A stretch of DNA of 60,661 nt from Bacillota bacterium (GCA_017889725.1 JAGGAE010000008.1:1-60661); one strand, 5' to 3'; counted from the first letter of the stretch, positions 35,216 through 45,532 are shown. The notes: a model not told the origin generated them from the sequence alone. Program-made: numbers and translations.

Positions 35216-35857
35216 CTACTTGCTGACTAATTGGACAAAAAGACGGGTTATATTGGTTTTAGTGAATCGTCCAATTACCTGATATTTTTCACTGCCTTCA
35301 ACATCGAGCACGTTAACAACCGGCAAAGAATCAACTTGATGACTCAAAAGCTTCTGGGCAGCAACAAGAATAGATTCGTTAGGATAGGTGACTACAATGT
35401 TGGGCATTCGGGTCATGGAAACATTTACAGGGAGGCTGTTTAGATTGGTTCCGGATAGCGTAGCTTTAAGCATATCTTTACGGGAAACCACTCCTTCGAG
35501 ATAACCATTCTCCGAAACCACAATCAGAGTACCGACATCTTCAGTAAACATGGTGACAATCGCGTCGTAGACCGTACAGGTATTTTTTACTGCTATCGGC
35601 TGTGATTGCAACTGAGCAACTTTAATGTTGCCTAATACACCGGCAATTACGTCGGAAGGTGTTTTTCCGGTTCGATAGTAGCCTACTCTGGGACGGGCAC
35701 CCAGCAAACCGGACATGGTCAGAATGGCCAAATCCGGACGGAGGGCCGCTCGGCTAAGATTGAGCTTCTCTGCAATCTGCTCGCCGGTAATGGGGCCAAA
35801 TTCTTCTACAATGACGAGAATATGCTCTTGCCGTTTCGATAATTCGATGCTGCTCAC
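35216..35857 (-). CDS. ccpN: CcpN-type transcriptional repressor (HTH + two CBS)
   Basis: 213 residues: N-terminal winged helix (LSKRQEHILVIVEEFGPITGEQIAEKLNLSRAALRPDLAILT), then two CBS domains that bind adenine nucleotides. In Bacillus CcpN represses gluconeogenic genes during glycolysis. The start is a GTG with a weak site (GTAGGTGA) right before it, but the N-terminus aligns with the family. First gene of an operon with the PPDK regulator and ppdK, so it probably controls the pyruvate/PEP direction. Confidence 0.92.
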   Translation of the reverse strand: MSSIELSKRQEHILVIVEEFGPITGEQIAEKLNLSRAALRPDLAILTMSGLLGARPRVGYYRTGKTPSDVIAGVLGNIKVAQLQSQPIAVKNTCTVYDAIVTMFTEDVGTLIVVSENGYLEGVVSRKDMLKATLSGTNLNSLPVNVSMTRMPNIVVTYPNESILVAAQKLLSHQVDSLPVVNVLDVEGSEKYQVIGRFTKTNITRLFVQLVSK

Positions 35858-36162
35858 CTACGTTCTTTAACAAATGTGCTACACTTATTTTTAAGTTTCG
35901 AGATATAGTATACTCTACTTAAATGAAAAAAACCTGCTAAATGATGAAAACTTTTTTAAAAAAGCGGAATGCTGTATCTATTAAGCAAATTTATGTGTAA
36001 AAGATAATGTAATGAGATAGGCGGGAATTCAATAAAAGAGAAAGGTATTTACTAATTAATGTCTAATATAAACCTTTAACAGGAAAATAGATTAGTTCAG
36101 ATACTTTATATATTTGAAGTGCGGGGCTATTATTTCTTAAATTTAGCAAAAGAGGGACAAAC
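35858..36162. other. AT-rich divergent intergenic region
   Basis: 305 bp between ccpN and the DUF2225 gene. It must hold two divergent promoters; TATACTATAT-like stretches occur near 35905-35912 on the ccpN side, but I cannot fix a -35. No RNA gene or small ORF with a ribosome site is visible. Confidence 0.5.
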
Positions 36163-36837
36163 ATGGTCGACGTATTATATAATGCCAGCAAAAAATGCGG
36201 TGTCTGCGAAGGAAAGGTTGCGGTAACTAAGGTTAGAAGCCGTCTTAGTATGCTTAAGCAGGATAGTGATTTTTGCACTTATTACAAAGAAGTGAATCCT
36301 AATTATTACGGTATTTTTGTTTGTCCGCATTGTGGTTATGCGGCCCAGGATATTTATTTTGAAGAAACGCCGATAGCAGTTCCGGTTATTCAAAAGTTTT
36401 TGGAAAGCCGTAAGGTTAATGTGGATTTTTCAGGAAAGAGAACGCTGGAACAAGCGATAGCTACCTACAAGCTAGCAATCTTTTTTGGGGAAATGGCGTC
36501 CATGCTACCCAGTCGGTTAGGAGGACTCTATCTGAAGCTGGCCTGGATATATCGGGAAGGTGAGCGGCGGGAAGAGGAAATGCAGGCTCTGGAACATGCC
36601 TTGCAATGTTATGAGCAGTCGTTTCTCAAGGAAAAGATGCCGATTGGAAATATGTCAGAGTTAACGGTTGAGTATCTATGCGGTGAACTGCTCCGACGAA
36701 CCGGGAAGATTGATGAAGCGCTTACCTACTTAGGTAAGGTTGTTGCCAATCCAAATGCAAAAAATGAAAAGAGAATCTATGAGATGGCCCGCGAAGCTTG
36801 GCATTCGGCGCGGGAAGAATTAAAAGAGCAAGCCTGA
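36163..36837 (+). CDS. DUF2225 protein
   Basis: 224 residues. Two CxxC pairs in the N-terminal quarter, CGVCEGK and VCPHCGYAA, suggest a zinc-binding head, followed by a helical TPR-like part (AIATYKLAIFFGEMAS, LAWIYREGERREEEMQALEHAL). Family common in Clostridia and Negativicutes, function unknown. Start ATG behind AAGAGGGA. A terminator follows before the methyltransferase gene. Confidence 0.9.
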   Translation: MVDVLYNASKKCGVCEGKVAVTKVRSRLSMLKQDSDFCTYYKEVNPNYYGIFVCPHCGYAAQDIYFEETPIAVPVIQKFLESRKVNVDFSGKRTLEQAIATYKLAIFFGEMASMLPSRLGGLYLKLAWIYREGERREEEMQALEHALQCYEQSFLKEKMPIGNMSELTVEYLCGELLRRTGKIDEALTYLGKVVANPNAKNEKRIYEMAREAWHSAREELKEQA

Positions 36838-36882
36838 TGCGAACGTCATATTGGATGGTCGAGTAGGCGTATGACGAGAATA

Positions 36883-36908
36883 GCGTTGGCGATCAGCCAA
36901 CGTTTTTT
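36883..36908 (+). terminator. Terminator after DUF2225 gene
   Basis: GCGTTGGC-GATCA-GCCAACG followed by TTTTTT. A second, longer-looped pairing CGTCATA / TATGACG lies just upstream (36844-36875). Confidence 0.82.
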
Positions 36909-36947
36909 GTGTTTGCGAGTTTAAGGGAGAACTGGAGGAGAAAGTAA

Positions 36948-37661
36948 ATGAAAGCTCGGCAGAATAGTCGTGAAGAGTTCTGTAAAAATGTGTTCTCTAC
37001 GATAGCCGGAAAGTATGATCTTCTTAATACGGTTCTTAGCTTCAATCAGGATAAATATTGGCGCCGATTTACCGTGAGACAGGCAGGCCTAAAACCGGGC
37101 GGCATGGCGCTGGATGTATGCTGCGGGACTGGTCGTATGTGTATGGAGCAAGCTAAAATAGTAGGTCATACCGGCAGTGTCACAGGTGTTGATTTTTGTT
37201 CTGATATGCTGGCGGTAGCCCAAAAGGATATTGTAAACGCAAATTATAGTAACATAATCCGGTTAGTACAAGCCAACGCTCTTAACCTTCCTTTCCCGGA
37301 AAATTCTTTTGATTCGGCTACGATTGGGTTTGGGTTGCGCAATGTAGCAGATATAAAAACTGCTTTGATGGAGATGCGCCGTGTAATAAAACCAGGCGGG
37401 CGGGTAGTATCTTTGGATTTGGCGAAACCGGGAATTTGGGGGTTTAAGGCAATATATCGCTTTTATTTAGAACAGTTTGTCCCTTTCTTAGGAAGACTGG
37501 GGGTGGGGCAGGACACCCCCTATCGCTGGCTCCCGGAATCGCTGAAGCTTTTTCCTCACCAGGAAAAGTTGTGTGAGTTGTTTAGGGAGGCGGGGCTTAA
37601 TGACCCCAGGTATTATGAGTTAACCGGGGGGATTGTTGCGGTTCATGTAGGTACGAAATAA
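36948..37661 (+). CDS. ubiE: Demethylmenaquinone methyltransferase (UbiE/MenG)
   Basis: SAM-dependent methyltransferase for the last step of menaquinone synthesis, 237 residues. The SAM motif is LDVCCGTGRM, followed by GVDFCSDML, and the family-specific VFSTIAGKYDLLNTVLSFNQDKYWRRF and TIGFGLRNVAD. Start ATG behind GGAGGAG. The motifs fit well, although several related SAM enzymes exist, so the quinone substrate is inferred. Confidence 0.88.
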   Translation: MKARQNSREEFCKNVFSTIAGKYDLLNTVLSFNQDKYWRRFTVRQAGLKPGGMALDVCCGTGRMCMEQAKIVGHTGSVTGVDFCSDMLAVAQKDIVNANYSNIIRLVQANALNLPFPENSFDSATIGFGLRNVADIKTALMEMRRVIKPGGRVVSLDLAKPGIWGFKAIYRFYLEQFVPFLGRLGVGQDTPYRWLPESLKLFPHQEKLCELFREAGLNDPRYYELTGGIVAVHVGTK

Positions 37662-37669
37662 CCGGAGGA

Positions 37670-37966
37670 TTAGAAGGGCGATTTAAGTTTTTCTAATGCC
37701 TGATAGTTGGTCTCTAACTGTTTTTCGATGGTGGCTATCTCGATAAGCAAGTCATCAACTGCCGGTCCTTTAGCGACTCCTGACTGATAAACCGCTTTTC
37801 CATACTCTTTAAACAGTCGTTCTTCTTGCCGGGAGAGAAGCTCTGTCTGCAAACGTATTTCCGTTACGTCCTTCGCCCATTTCAAGTCTTCGCTTAGGTC
37901 ATCCCAGACGGCCTTGCATTTTTTTGCGAATAATTCGCCATAAGCTTGTATTTTGGGAGTGTCCAT
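37670..37966 (-). CDS. Hypothetical coiled-coil protein
   Basis: 98 residues from ATG 37966 (MDTPKIQAYGELF), with AAGGAGGGG seven bases upstream; the in-frame extension to 38038 has no ribosome site. Helical and charged, no membrane segment or signal peptide. The C-terminal third (DDLLIEIATIEKQLETNYQALEKL) is a coiled coil. Function unknown. Convergent with the methyltransferase gene. Confidence 0.75.
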   Translation of the reverse strand: MDTPKIQAYGELFAKKCKAVWDDLSEDLKWAKDVTEIRLQTELLSRQEERLFKEYGKAVYQSGVAKGPAVDDLLIEIATIEKQLETNYQALEKLKSPF

Positions 37967-38079
37967 CGAACCCCTCCTTGTTATTATTGTGATATAACAT
38001 ATGCGTGGGGACTGCAATTTGAGAAATGGGGTGTACAAAACAGAGAAAATATCAAAGAATGTCCTCCTGAAAAATACAC

Positions 38080-38108
38080 TTGACTTATCGAACTGGATAA
38101 TTTATAAT
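38080..38108 (+). promoter_or_regulatory. Sigma-A promoter of the serA T-box leader
   Basis: TTGACT (38080-38085), 17-bp spacer, perfect TATAAT (38103-38108), placing the transcript start near 38115 and giving a leader of about 410 nt. Confidence 0.85.
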
Positions 38109-38114
38109 AAATTA

Positions 38115-38424
38115 AAACTTTACATCTCTTAACGTGTTGAAAGGGAAGCGGAGTGCTTTAGGTTTTCAGAGAGCCGGCGTTAGGTGCAAGCCGGTAACCG
38201 GGTATGAAGTTCCGCCCTGGAGCGGCTGATGAGGAATCAGGACGGGATTCGCCCGATATAGCGGTTAAAAGCTGGCTTAGGCAATATGGGTGGCAACGCG
38301 GGATAAACTCTCGTCCCTGGTGGGATTGGGAGCTTTTTTATATCTTGCGCTCTGTTTGTCGTGGCTGAATCTGGGTGGCACCGCGGGATCAACCTCGCCC
38401 CAATTTTGGGGACGGGGTTTTTTT
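38115..38424 (+). ncRNA. T-box leader with two antiterminator/terminator modules
   Basis: One Stem I is visible (38140-38240: CAGAGAGCCGGCG, GGTGCAAGCCGG, then GAAGTTCCGCCCTGGAGC). Two T-box sequences follow: GGGTGGCAACGCGGG at 38288-38302 and GGGTGGCACCGCGGG at 38373-38387. Each has its own terminator (38308-38338, ending CTTTTTT; 38393-38424, CCCC/GGGG stem ending in seven T). Only 33 nt separate the first T-run from the second T-box sequence, so there is no room for a second Stem I. A serine specifier is expected from serA; AGU and UCC both lie in GAAGUUCCGCC, and I cannot say which is used. Confidence 0.9.
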
Positions 38425-38524
38425 ATAACTAAATACCGGTAAGGAGGGACACTGGGAGCGGTCTTACTTTTTATGAATCATACACCGGCGCAGTCCGGGA
38501 AAAAATTAGCGGGGGGATATAAAA

Positions 38525-40069
38525 ATGAAAATATTGGTTGCGGATAACGTTTCCGAACAAGGGGTAGCCATTCTAAGAAAAGAGCATGATGTGGATGTTA
38601 AGCTAAAGCTTTCTCAGGAGGAACTTATTAAAATTATTCCGGAGTATGACGCTTTAGTCGTTCGCAGTGAAACCAAAGTAAGAAAGCCAATCATTGATGT
38701 AGCCGATAAACTGAAAGTGATAGGCCGGGCTGGAGTCGGGGTTGATAATATTGATGTGGAAGCCGCTACGCAAAAAGGCATTATCGTCTTGAATGCTCCG
38801 GAGGGCAATACCATTGCAGCTACGGAACATACGGTGGCTATGATGCTGGCTTTAGCTCGCAACATTCCGGATGCCCACAAATCACTCAAAGAAGGAAAAT
38901 GGCTGCGCAGTCAGTTCATGGGTGTGGAAATGCGCGGCAAAACGTTGGGTATATTAGGCCTTGGGCGTATCGGCAGCGGAGTGGCAAAACGGGCGCTGGC
39001 TATGGAGATGAAGGTTATCGGTTATGACCCGTATATTACCGAGGAACGGGCCAATTCGATGGATATTGAACTAGCTGAATTGGAAGAAGTATTGACCAAA
39101 GCCGATTTTCTTACCTTCCACTTGCCGCTTACTCCGGATACCAAATATTTATTAAATAAGGAATCGTTTAAAAAATTGAAACCAGGTGTACGTATCGTCA
39201 ATTGCGCCAGAGGTGGAGTGATTGATGAGGCGGCATTAGCTCAGGCTATTGAAGAAGGAATTGTTGCCGGAGCGGCCATTGATGTTTTTGAAAAGGAACC
39301 GGCGGACCCGGAAAACCCGCTGTTTAAACTAGATAAAGTAGTAGTAACACCGCATCTGGGCGCTTCGACCGAGGAAGCACAAGTCGGCGTAGCGGTAGAT
39401 GTAGCGTATGGAATTTTGGTAGCTCTGCGTGGCGAGCCTGTCACTACTGCGGTTAATATTGCGGCGGTTCCAACTTCGGTTATGCAGGTTATTAAGCCTT
39501 ACTTTACGCTGGCGGAAAGAATGGGTTGCCTCGCCGTACATTTGGCGGATGACCGTATTAATGGAGTAACTGTTGAGTATAATGGTGAAATCAGTGAAGT
39601 GGATACTAAAATGCTCACAACAGCAGTATATGTAAATGCACCGGCCATGGCTAAGGCCCGCGGTGTAAAAACCAAAGAAATCAAAAGCAAAGAGTCCGCA
39701 CACTTTGTGAATCTCATTACCGTAAGACTGCATACGGCAAAAGGAGAAACCACTGTATCGGGAACACTGTTTGGTAAAGAAGACGGACGAATTGTTATGC
39801 TGAATGGTTATCGGGTAGATGCTAATCCTAAAGGATGTATCTTAATTAGCCCGCATATGGATAAACCGGGCATTATTGGTCAGGTAGGTTCGGTATTGGG
39901 TGAACACAAGATTAATATTGACCGGATGCAGGTAGGTCACGCCGCTCAGGCCGGAACCAATATCATGGTAATGGGTGTGGGTGCCGAAATTCCTGCGGCT
40001 GCAATGGATAAAATTAAAGCCATTGATGGTATTTTAGGTGCCAAGTTAGTTAATTTTAACGCGGGTTAA
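38525..40069 (+). CDS. serA: D-3-phosphoglycerate dehydrogenase
   Basis: First committed step of serine synthesis: oxidises 3-phosphoglycerate with NAD+. 514 residues, the long form. Substrate-binding RSETKVRK, nucleotide motif GLGRIGSGVAKRA, catalytic NCARGGVIDEAAL, the GluHis pair in the ...EPADPENPLFK...TPHLGAST region, an intervening (ASB) domain, and a C-terminal ACT domain (HMDKPGIIGQVGSVLGEHKINIDRM) for serine feedback. Controlled by the T-box leader. DUF1015 gene follows after 15 bp. Confidence 0.97.
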   Translation: MKILVADNVSEQGVAILRKEHDVDVKLKLSQEELIKIIPEYDALVVRSETKVRKPIIDVADKLKVIGRAGVGVDNIDVEAATQKGIIVLNAPEGNTIAATEHTVAMMLALARNIPDAHKSLKEGKWLRSQFMGVEMRGKTLGILGLGRIGSGVAKRALAMEMKVIGYDPYITEERANSMDIELAELEEVLTKADFLTFHLPLTPDTKYLLNKESFKKLKPGVRIVNCARGGVIDEAALAQAIEEGIVAGAAIDVFEKEPADPENPLFKLDKVVVTPHLGASTEEAQVGVAVDVAYGILVALRGEPVTTAVNIAAVPTSVMQVIKPYFTLAERMGCLAVHLADDRINGVTVEYNGEISEVDTKMLTTAVYVNAPAMAKARGVKTKEIKSKESAHFVNLITVRLHTAKGETTVSGTLFGKEDGRIVMLNGYRVDANPKGCILISPHMDKPGIIGQVGSVLGEHKINIDRMQVGHAAQAGTNIMVMGVGAEIPAAAMDKIKAIDGILGAKLVNFNAG

Positions 40070-40084
40070 GAGAAAGGAGCAGTA

Positions 40085-41323
40085 ATGGCTAAAATAACTC
40101 CCTTTCGAGCGTTGCGACCGGCAGTCGAGCTTGCTGAAAAAATTGCTTCCTTGCCTTATGATGTAATGGACTCGGAGGAAGCCAGGGCGATAACGAAAAG
40201 CAATTCGTACAGTTTTTTACGGGTAACAAAGTCGGAGGTTGATCTGGCCGCTGACATTGACACACACTCAACCGCGGTGTATGAAAAAGCTCGGGATAAT
40301 CTGGAAAGCTTCGTTCTGCAGGGATTTCTCCAGCAGGATGCCCAACCCTGTTTCTATATTTACAGACAAGAAATGGGCAGTCATGTACAAATTGGTTTGG
40401 TTGCGGCGGCTTCTGTTGACGAATATGAAAATAACCTAATCAAGAAGCATGAACTTACTCGACCGGACAAGGAACAAGACCGGGTAGACCATATTCGGAT
40501 AACCAAGGCGCAAACTGGGGCTGTATTTCTAACATACCGTGCCGATGCGGCGATCAACTCGCTTATCAAGAATTGTATGGAACAATCCCCAGCCTATGAT
40601 TTTACCGGTACAGATGGGGTACGACATACTTTATACGTCATAGAAGCGATGGCTGATATTACCGCTATTCTAAAGGCTTTTGCCGCTGTGCCGGTAATGT
40701 ATATTGCGGACGGGCATCATCGTTCTGCTGCTGCCGCCCGGGTAAGGGACATCTACCGTGAGGCCAACCCTCAGCATACCGGAGAGGAAGAATATAACCG
40801 TTTTTTAGCGGTTATATTCCCGCATAACATGATGAGAATTATGGATTACAACCGGGTGGTAGCCGATTTAAACGGGTTGACGGAAAGCAAGTTTTTGGCC
40901 GCTGTTCGCAAAAACTTTGCTGTTGAGCTATGCAAGACTGCTGTTAAACCCAATAAAGCTCGTCATTTTGGCATGTATTTGGCTGGGCAGTGGTACCGGC
41001 TGGAAGCTAAGGCGGAACTCTATGGAGCCGAACAACCGGAAGAAAACTTAGATGTCAGTGTTCTTCAACAACATGTTTTGTCACCGCTTCTTGGCATAGC
41101 AAATCCCAGAACGGATAAGCGGATTAATTTTGTCGGTGGTATTCGCGGCATGCAAGAATTAGAACGGTTAGTTGACAGTGGTAAATACAAAGTAGCTTTT
41201 TCTCTCTTTCCAACATCTATAGAAGAACTTATGGCTATTGCGGATGCCGGAAATATTATGCCTCCTAAATCGACTTGGTTTGAACCAAAGCTTAGGGATG
41301 CAATGGCTGTTCATCTTATTTAA
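40085..41323 (+). CDS. DUF1015 protein in serine operon
   Basis: 412 residues, cytosolic. Opens with ITPFRALRP and PYDVMDSEEA, typical of the family. The most striking motif is YIADGHHRSAAAARV (residues 207-220), which resembles the DGHHR motif of ParB-type domains, including the free-serine kinase SerK. Function not established. It is 15 bp after serA and shares its T-box leader, so it is very probably part of serine metabolism. A serB-type phosphoserine phosphatase is not in this window. Ribosome site AGAAAGGAG. Confidence 0.9.
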   Translation: MAKITPFRALRPAVELAEKIASLPYDVMDSEEARAITKSNSYSFLRVTKSEVDLAADIDTHSTAVYEKARDNLESFVLQGFLQQDAQPCFYIYRQEMGSHVQIGLVAAASVDEYENNLIKKHELTRPDKEQDRVDHIRITKAQTGAVFLTYRADAAINSLIKNCMEQSPAYDFTGTDGVRHTLYVIEAMADITAILKAFAAVPVMYIADGHHRSAAAARVRDIYREANPQHTGEEEYNRFLAVIFPHNMMRIMDYNRVVADLNGLTESKFLAAVRKNFAVELCKTAVKPNKARHFGMYLAGQWYRLEAKAELYGAEQPEENLDVSVLQQHVLSPLLGIANPRTDKRINFVGGIRGMQELERLVDSGKYKVAFSLFPTSIEELMAIADAGNIMPPKSTWFEPKLRDAMAVHLI

Positions 41324-41360
41324 AAACAAGGGCTGACCTATAGGAGGCAGCCCTTGTTTT
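41323..41360. terminator. Terminator after the serA operon
   Basis: AAAACAAGGGCTG / CAGCCCTTGTTTT stem; also marks the end of the small minus-strand gene at 41359. Confidence 0.9.
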
Positions 41361-41616
41361 ACCAGTGAGAATCGATATGGCGGGAGGTACTGCTATTCTC
41401 GATGTAAGGAACTATGAAATCAATTCGTTTTTTCCCTGGTGCTTTTGGTGTACGATTACCGGCTGGTTTTTCTGAATACATAAAACGGTAATTTTTAGAA
41501 GAACCTAACGATAACACGCACAGGAAAGCCAGCGGTAGAATATAGCTAAAAGAGATACGGCTCAGCTCGAAGGATAAAGGCCGGATAGAAAATAATAAGA
41601 ATTCGTGATGATTCAA
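41359..41616 (-). CDS. Small hypothetical protein with one hydrophobic segment
   Basis: 85 residues with a TTG start directly abutting the stop of the preceding gene (41617), so translation would be by coupling; no separate ribosome site is seen. One hydrophobic segment (about residues 20-38, SYILPLAFLCVLSL) then a basic tail (TPKAPGKKRID). Ends in a terminator. Unrecognised; a different start, or no gene at all, is possible. Confidence 0.45.
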   Translation of the reverse strand: MNHHEFLLFSIRPLSFELSRISFSYILPLAFLCVLSLGSSKNYRFMYSEKPAGNRTPKAPGKKRIDFIVPYIENSSTSRHIDSHW

Positions 41617-41994
41617 TCATAAGGGTTTACTGATTTGCTTATAAACGGTATGTTTAACTTGTAGTGACTGGTTCACCTGAAATTTTCGTATGCAGCGGTG
41701 CCCGCTTTCGAGGGCGGTGGCGGCAGTAATTTTTGAGTTTACCGGGGCAATGCAAATGGATAAACCACCAGTTACCGGGACGAGTGCATTAAATACTGCG
41801 GCGGAAATAAGTCCGAAGCAGCCAGAGAGTAGTCCCAAAACTAAACCCGAAAACATCCCGCCAAGAATACCTACTGTCGAAAATTCTAGTAAACCTAGCC
41901 CAAGGCCAAGGATGCCCCAAAAAACAATGCCGACGAGAAAGCAGAGTCGGAAAAATCCGAAGCAGTCAAGACGAGTGATTTTGTAATTGTACAT
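41617..41994 (-). CDS. Hypothetical membrane protein
   Basis: 125 residues from ATG 41994 (MYNYKITRLD), with AAGGGG eight bases upstream; a GTG at 42003 is too close to that site. Two to three Gly-rich hydrophobic segments (LCFLVGIVFWGILGLGLGLL, GILGGMFSGLVLGLLSGCFGL) then a polar C-terminus. The GG repeats suggest tight helix packing. Function unknown. Divergent from the flavoprotein gene, 36 bp away. Confidence 0.65.
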   Translation of the reverse strand: MYNYKITRLDCFGFFRLCFLVGIVFWGILGLGLGLLEFSTVGILGGMFSGLVLGLLSGCFGLISAAVFNALVPVTGGLSICIAPVNSKITAATALESGHRCIRKFQVNQSLQVKHTVYKQISKPL

Positions 41995-42030
41995 AGTTCT
42001 CACCCCTTATATTACTGGAGGAATGTTCTT

Positions 42031-42912
42031 ATGGCAGAAACAGTTTTTGATATTGCAGTGATAGGCGGAGGTCCTGCTGGTCTTTCGGCCGCACTTACCG
42101 GTCGAATCCGTAATAAAAATGTAGTTCTTTTTGAACATCTGGAACATAGTGAAAAGCTGCAAAAAGCACATTTGGTGGATAACTATCTTGGGATGCCGCA
42201 GGTCACGGGGAAGGGTCTCATGCAGCAGATGCTGGGTCACTGTCAGGCGCATCAACCTACAATCATAAAGAAAAAAGTTATGAATATTTACCCGGGGGAT
42301 GTGTTTACACTGGCAACGCCGGAAGAAGCCTTTCAAGCACGCACCGTTATTTTGGCGACTGGGGTAGTTAATACCTTGCTTTTTGAAGGGGAAAAAGATT
42401 TTATTGGGCGTGGTGTAAGCTATTGTGCTACCTGTGACGGTATGTTTTATAAAGATAAAAAGGTAGCGGTTATTTCTTATACTCCGGAAGGGGAGCATGA
42501 AGCGAACTATCTTGGGGAGCTGTGCCGTCAGGTGTACTATCTTCCGCAGTATAAGAAAGAATCCAGCGGTAGTATGCGGGACAATATCACAGTAATAGCG
42601 GCAAAGCCAAAACTTATCAAAGGTGATACCGAGGTAGAGAGCTTGGTGACAGAGCAAGAGGAGCTTGCCGCAGCGGGTGTATTTATCATTCGCCAGTCGG
42701 ACCCTGTGGAGAATGTATTGCCGGGGTTGGAGTTAGATGGGGAAGTCATCAAGGTTAAGCGGGATATGTCGACGAATATCCCGGGTGTATATGCTGCCGG
42801 TGACTGTACGGGCAAGCCCTGGCAAATTGCTAAAGCTGCAGGTGAAGGTCTTGTGGCAGTGTTGAGTGCTATCGGATATCTCGAATCGAAACCCAAAGCA
42901 GGCGAAAAGTGA
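42031..42912 (+). CDS. Thioredoxin-reductase-like flavoprotein lacking NADPH motif
   Basis: 293 residues. The FAD motif GGGPAGLSAA is at 12-21, the redox pair is CATC (Cys132, Cys135) and the second FAD motif is AAGDCTGKPWQ. The NADPH-binding stretch, GGGxSA in NADPH enzymes, is SYTPEGEHEA (149-158), and no HRRxxxR follows. This is the pattern described for the ferredoxin-dependent flavin thioredoxin reductases of Clostridium, so electrons may come from ferredoxin. The 3' end overlaps the convergent ykvI gene by 44 bp. Confidence 0.88.
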   Translation: MAETVFDIAVIGGGPAGLSAALTGRIRNKNVVLFEHLEHSEKLQKAHLVDNYLGMPQVTGKGLMQQMLGHCQAHQPTIIKKKVMNIYPGDVFTLATPEEAFQARTVILATGVVNTLLFEGEKDFIGRGVSYCATCDGMFYKDKKVAVISYTPEGEHEANYLGELCRQVYYLPQYKKESSGSMRDNITVIAAKPKLIKGDTEVESLVTEQEELAAAGVFIIRQSDPVENVLPGLELDGEVIKVKRDMSTNIPGVYAAGDCTGKPWQIAKAAGEGLVAVLSAIGYLESKPKAGEK

Positions 42913-43927
42913 AAATAAGAGTAGCCCAGCCAAATAGCGGGAACATGATACGAATTAAGGCAGCGAAACCTACGTTGCTAAATACGGCCGCCAGGCAGGT
43001 AATGGCCAGCATGGAAAAATGGAAGCTATTTTTGGTAACCTGACTTATTTTTACCGTGCAGCCGTAAAGACTGGCAATGGCCGTGGTATACATAGCGGCA
43101 ATCAAGGTACAAGTATAGGCAATGCCGCTCCAGGAGTACTGGTTCGATGCGATCTCCAGTAGTGGTACTTCCTGGTATAAGGCTGCCGGATAATGTAGTA
43201 GTATGACAACGGCTAAAAATGCGGCGAGCAGGCCAAGGACAGTGCCTCCGATTACGCCGCTAAGAAAACGACAGCGATGGTTCCGGATGGTTTTGCCTAA
43301 GGGAATTAATACGGTGGCTCCCATAACCAGGTTGTAGGAAACATAGAGAAAACTGGCAACTAGGCAGTGAAAAAATGTTGTGCTATCGTACGGGAAAAAG
43401 GGCGGCAGTGTGGCAGAAGAAAAACTATGGTAAAAAAATGAATAGACACAGATGCTTATAATAGAGAAGATAAGCAAAGGGGCAATAACCATGTTGGCGG
43501 AGGAAATTCCGTTCACTCCCCGGGAGGACGTAATTATTATCAGTGCTGATGCGGCACAAAGGGATAAGGCGTACGGCAGATTGAAACATTCTGTAAGCAA
43601 GGTCGTGGCACCGGCCAGCATAATGGATAAAGTAGTAAAGAGAAAAATCACAGTGACTATGTCAAGTAACATACCTATGTATGGACCGCAAAGAGCATAC
43701 ATTGCCGATGAATAGGAATCGGCCTTAAGCGAGTATCCCAATTCTAAGAGCGCATATCCGAGCCAGGCGAACAGCAGGGTAGCTACAGCAATGCCTATCA
43801 ACCCGAGGCTGCCATAGCAGCTAAAAAATTGAACGATTTCTTGCCCGGAAGCGAACCCGGCGCCAATAATGGTGCCGACATAAGTGGCCGCTGCTTTGGC
43901 GACAGTAGACATGGGACTATACTTCAT
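42869..43927 (-). CDS. YkvI family membrane protein
   Basis: 352 residues from ATG 43927 (MKYSPMSTVAKAAATYVGTI), which has AAAGGAGG seven bases upstream. A longer open frame to 44500 is the reverse shadow of serS and should be discarded. About ten membrane helices; GTIIGAGFASGQEI near the N-terminus is the YkvI/APC-like start helix with a Gly-rich unwound part, so a secondary transporter is likely. Substrate unknown. Convergent with the flavoprotein gene. Confidence 0.88.
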   Translation of the reverse strand: MKYSPMSTVAKAAATYVGTIIGAGFASGQEIVQFFSCYGSLGLIGIAVATLLFAWLGYALLELGYSLKADSYSSAMYALCGPYIGMLLDIVTVIFLFTTLSIMLAGATTLLTECFNLPYALSLCAASALIIITSSRGVNGISSANMVIAPLLIFSIISICVYSFFYHSFSSATLPPFFPYDSTTFFHCLVASFLYVSYNLVMGATVLIPLGKTIRNHRCRFLSGVIGGTVLGLLAAFLAVVILLHYPAALYQEVPLLEIASNQYSWSGIAYTCTLIAAMYTTAIASLYGCTVKISQVTKNSFHFSMLAITCLAAVFSNVGFAALIRIMFPLFGWATLIFTFRLLWVSIRDIR

Positions 43928-44132
43928 ATTTCCTCCTTTAGGGATAGGTAGTTGTGGTTTTTGTCTGTTATCTATCCTATTTCGTGGCGGGATTACACTA
44001 GACCGAATAGGGGAAGAAGATGGCAGACAGACCGCCGATCGCCGATCACGGTTGACGCTGGAAGACTGGAAAGGTAAAATAGACCATATACATGTTTTTG
44101 GGGTACGGACGGTATCGTCAGAAGCTTCGTAA

Positions 44133-45476
<1,344 letters not shown>

Positions 45477-45485
45477 ACGAAAAAG

Positions 45486-45525
45486 AAAAGAGTTCGTACC
45501 GCGCAACCGGTATGAACTCTTTTTT
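45486..45525 (+). terminator. serS terminator
   Basis: AAAAGAGTTCGTACC / GGTATGAACTCTTTT stem followed by T-run. Confidence 0.88.
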
Positions 45526-45532
45526 GTCTGGC

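Noticed and set aside
43884-44132. 82-residue ORF upstream of serS
   Set aside because: Begins inside the YkvI gene without a ribosome site; no recognisable protein.
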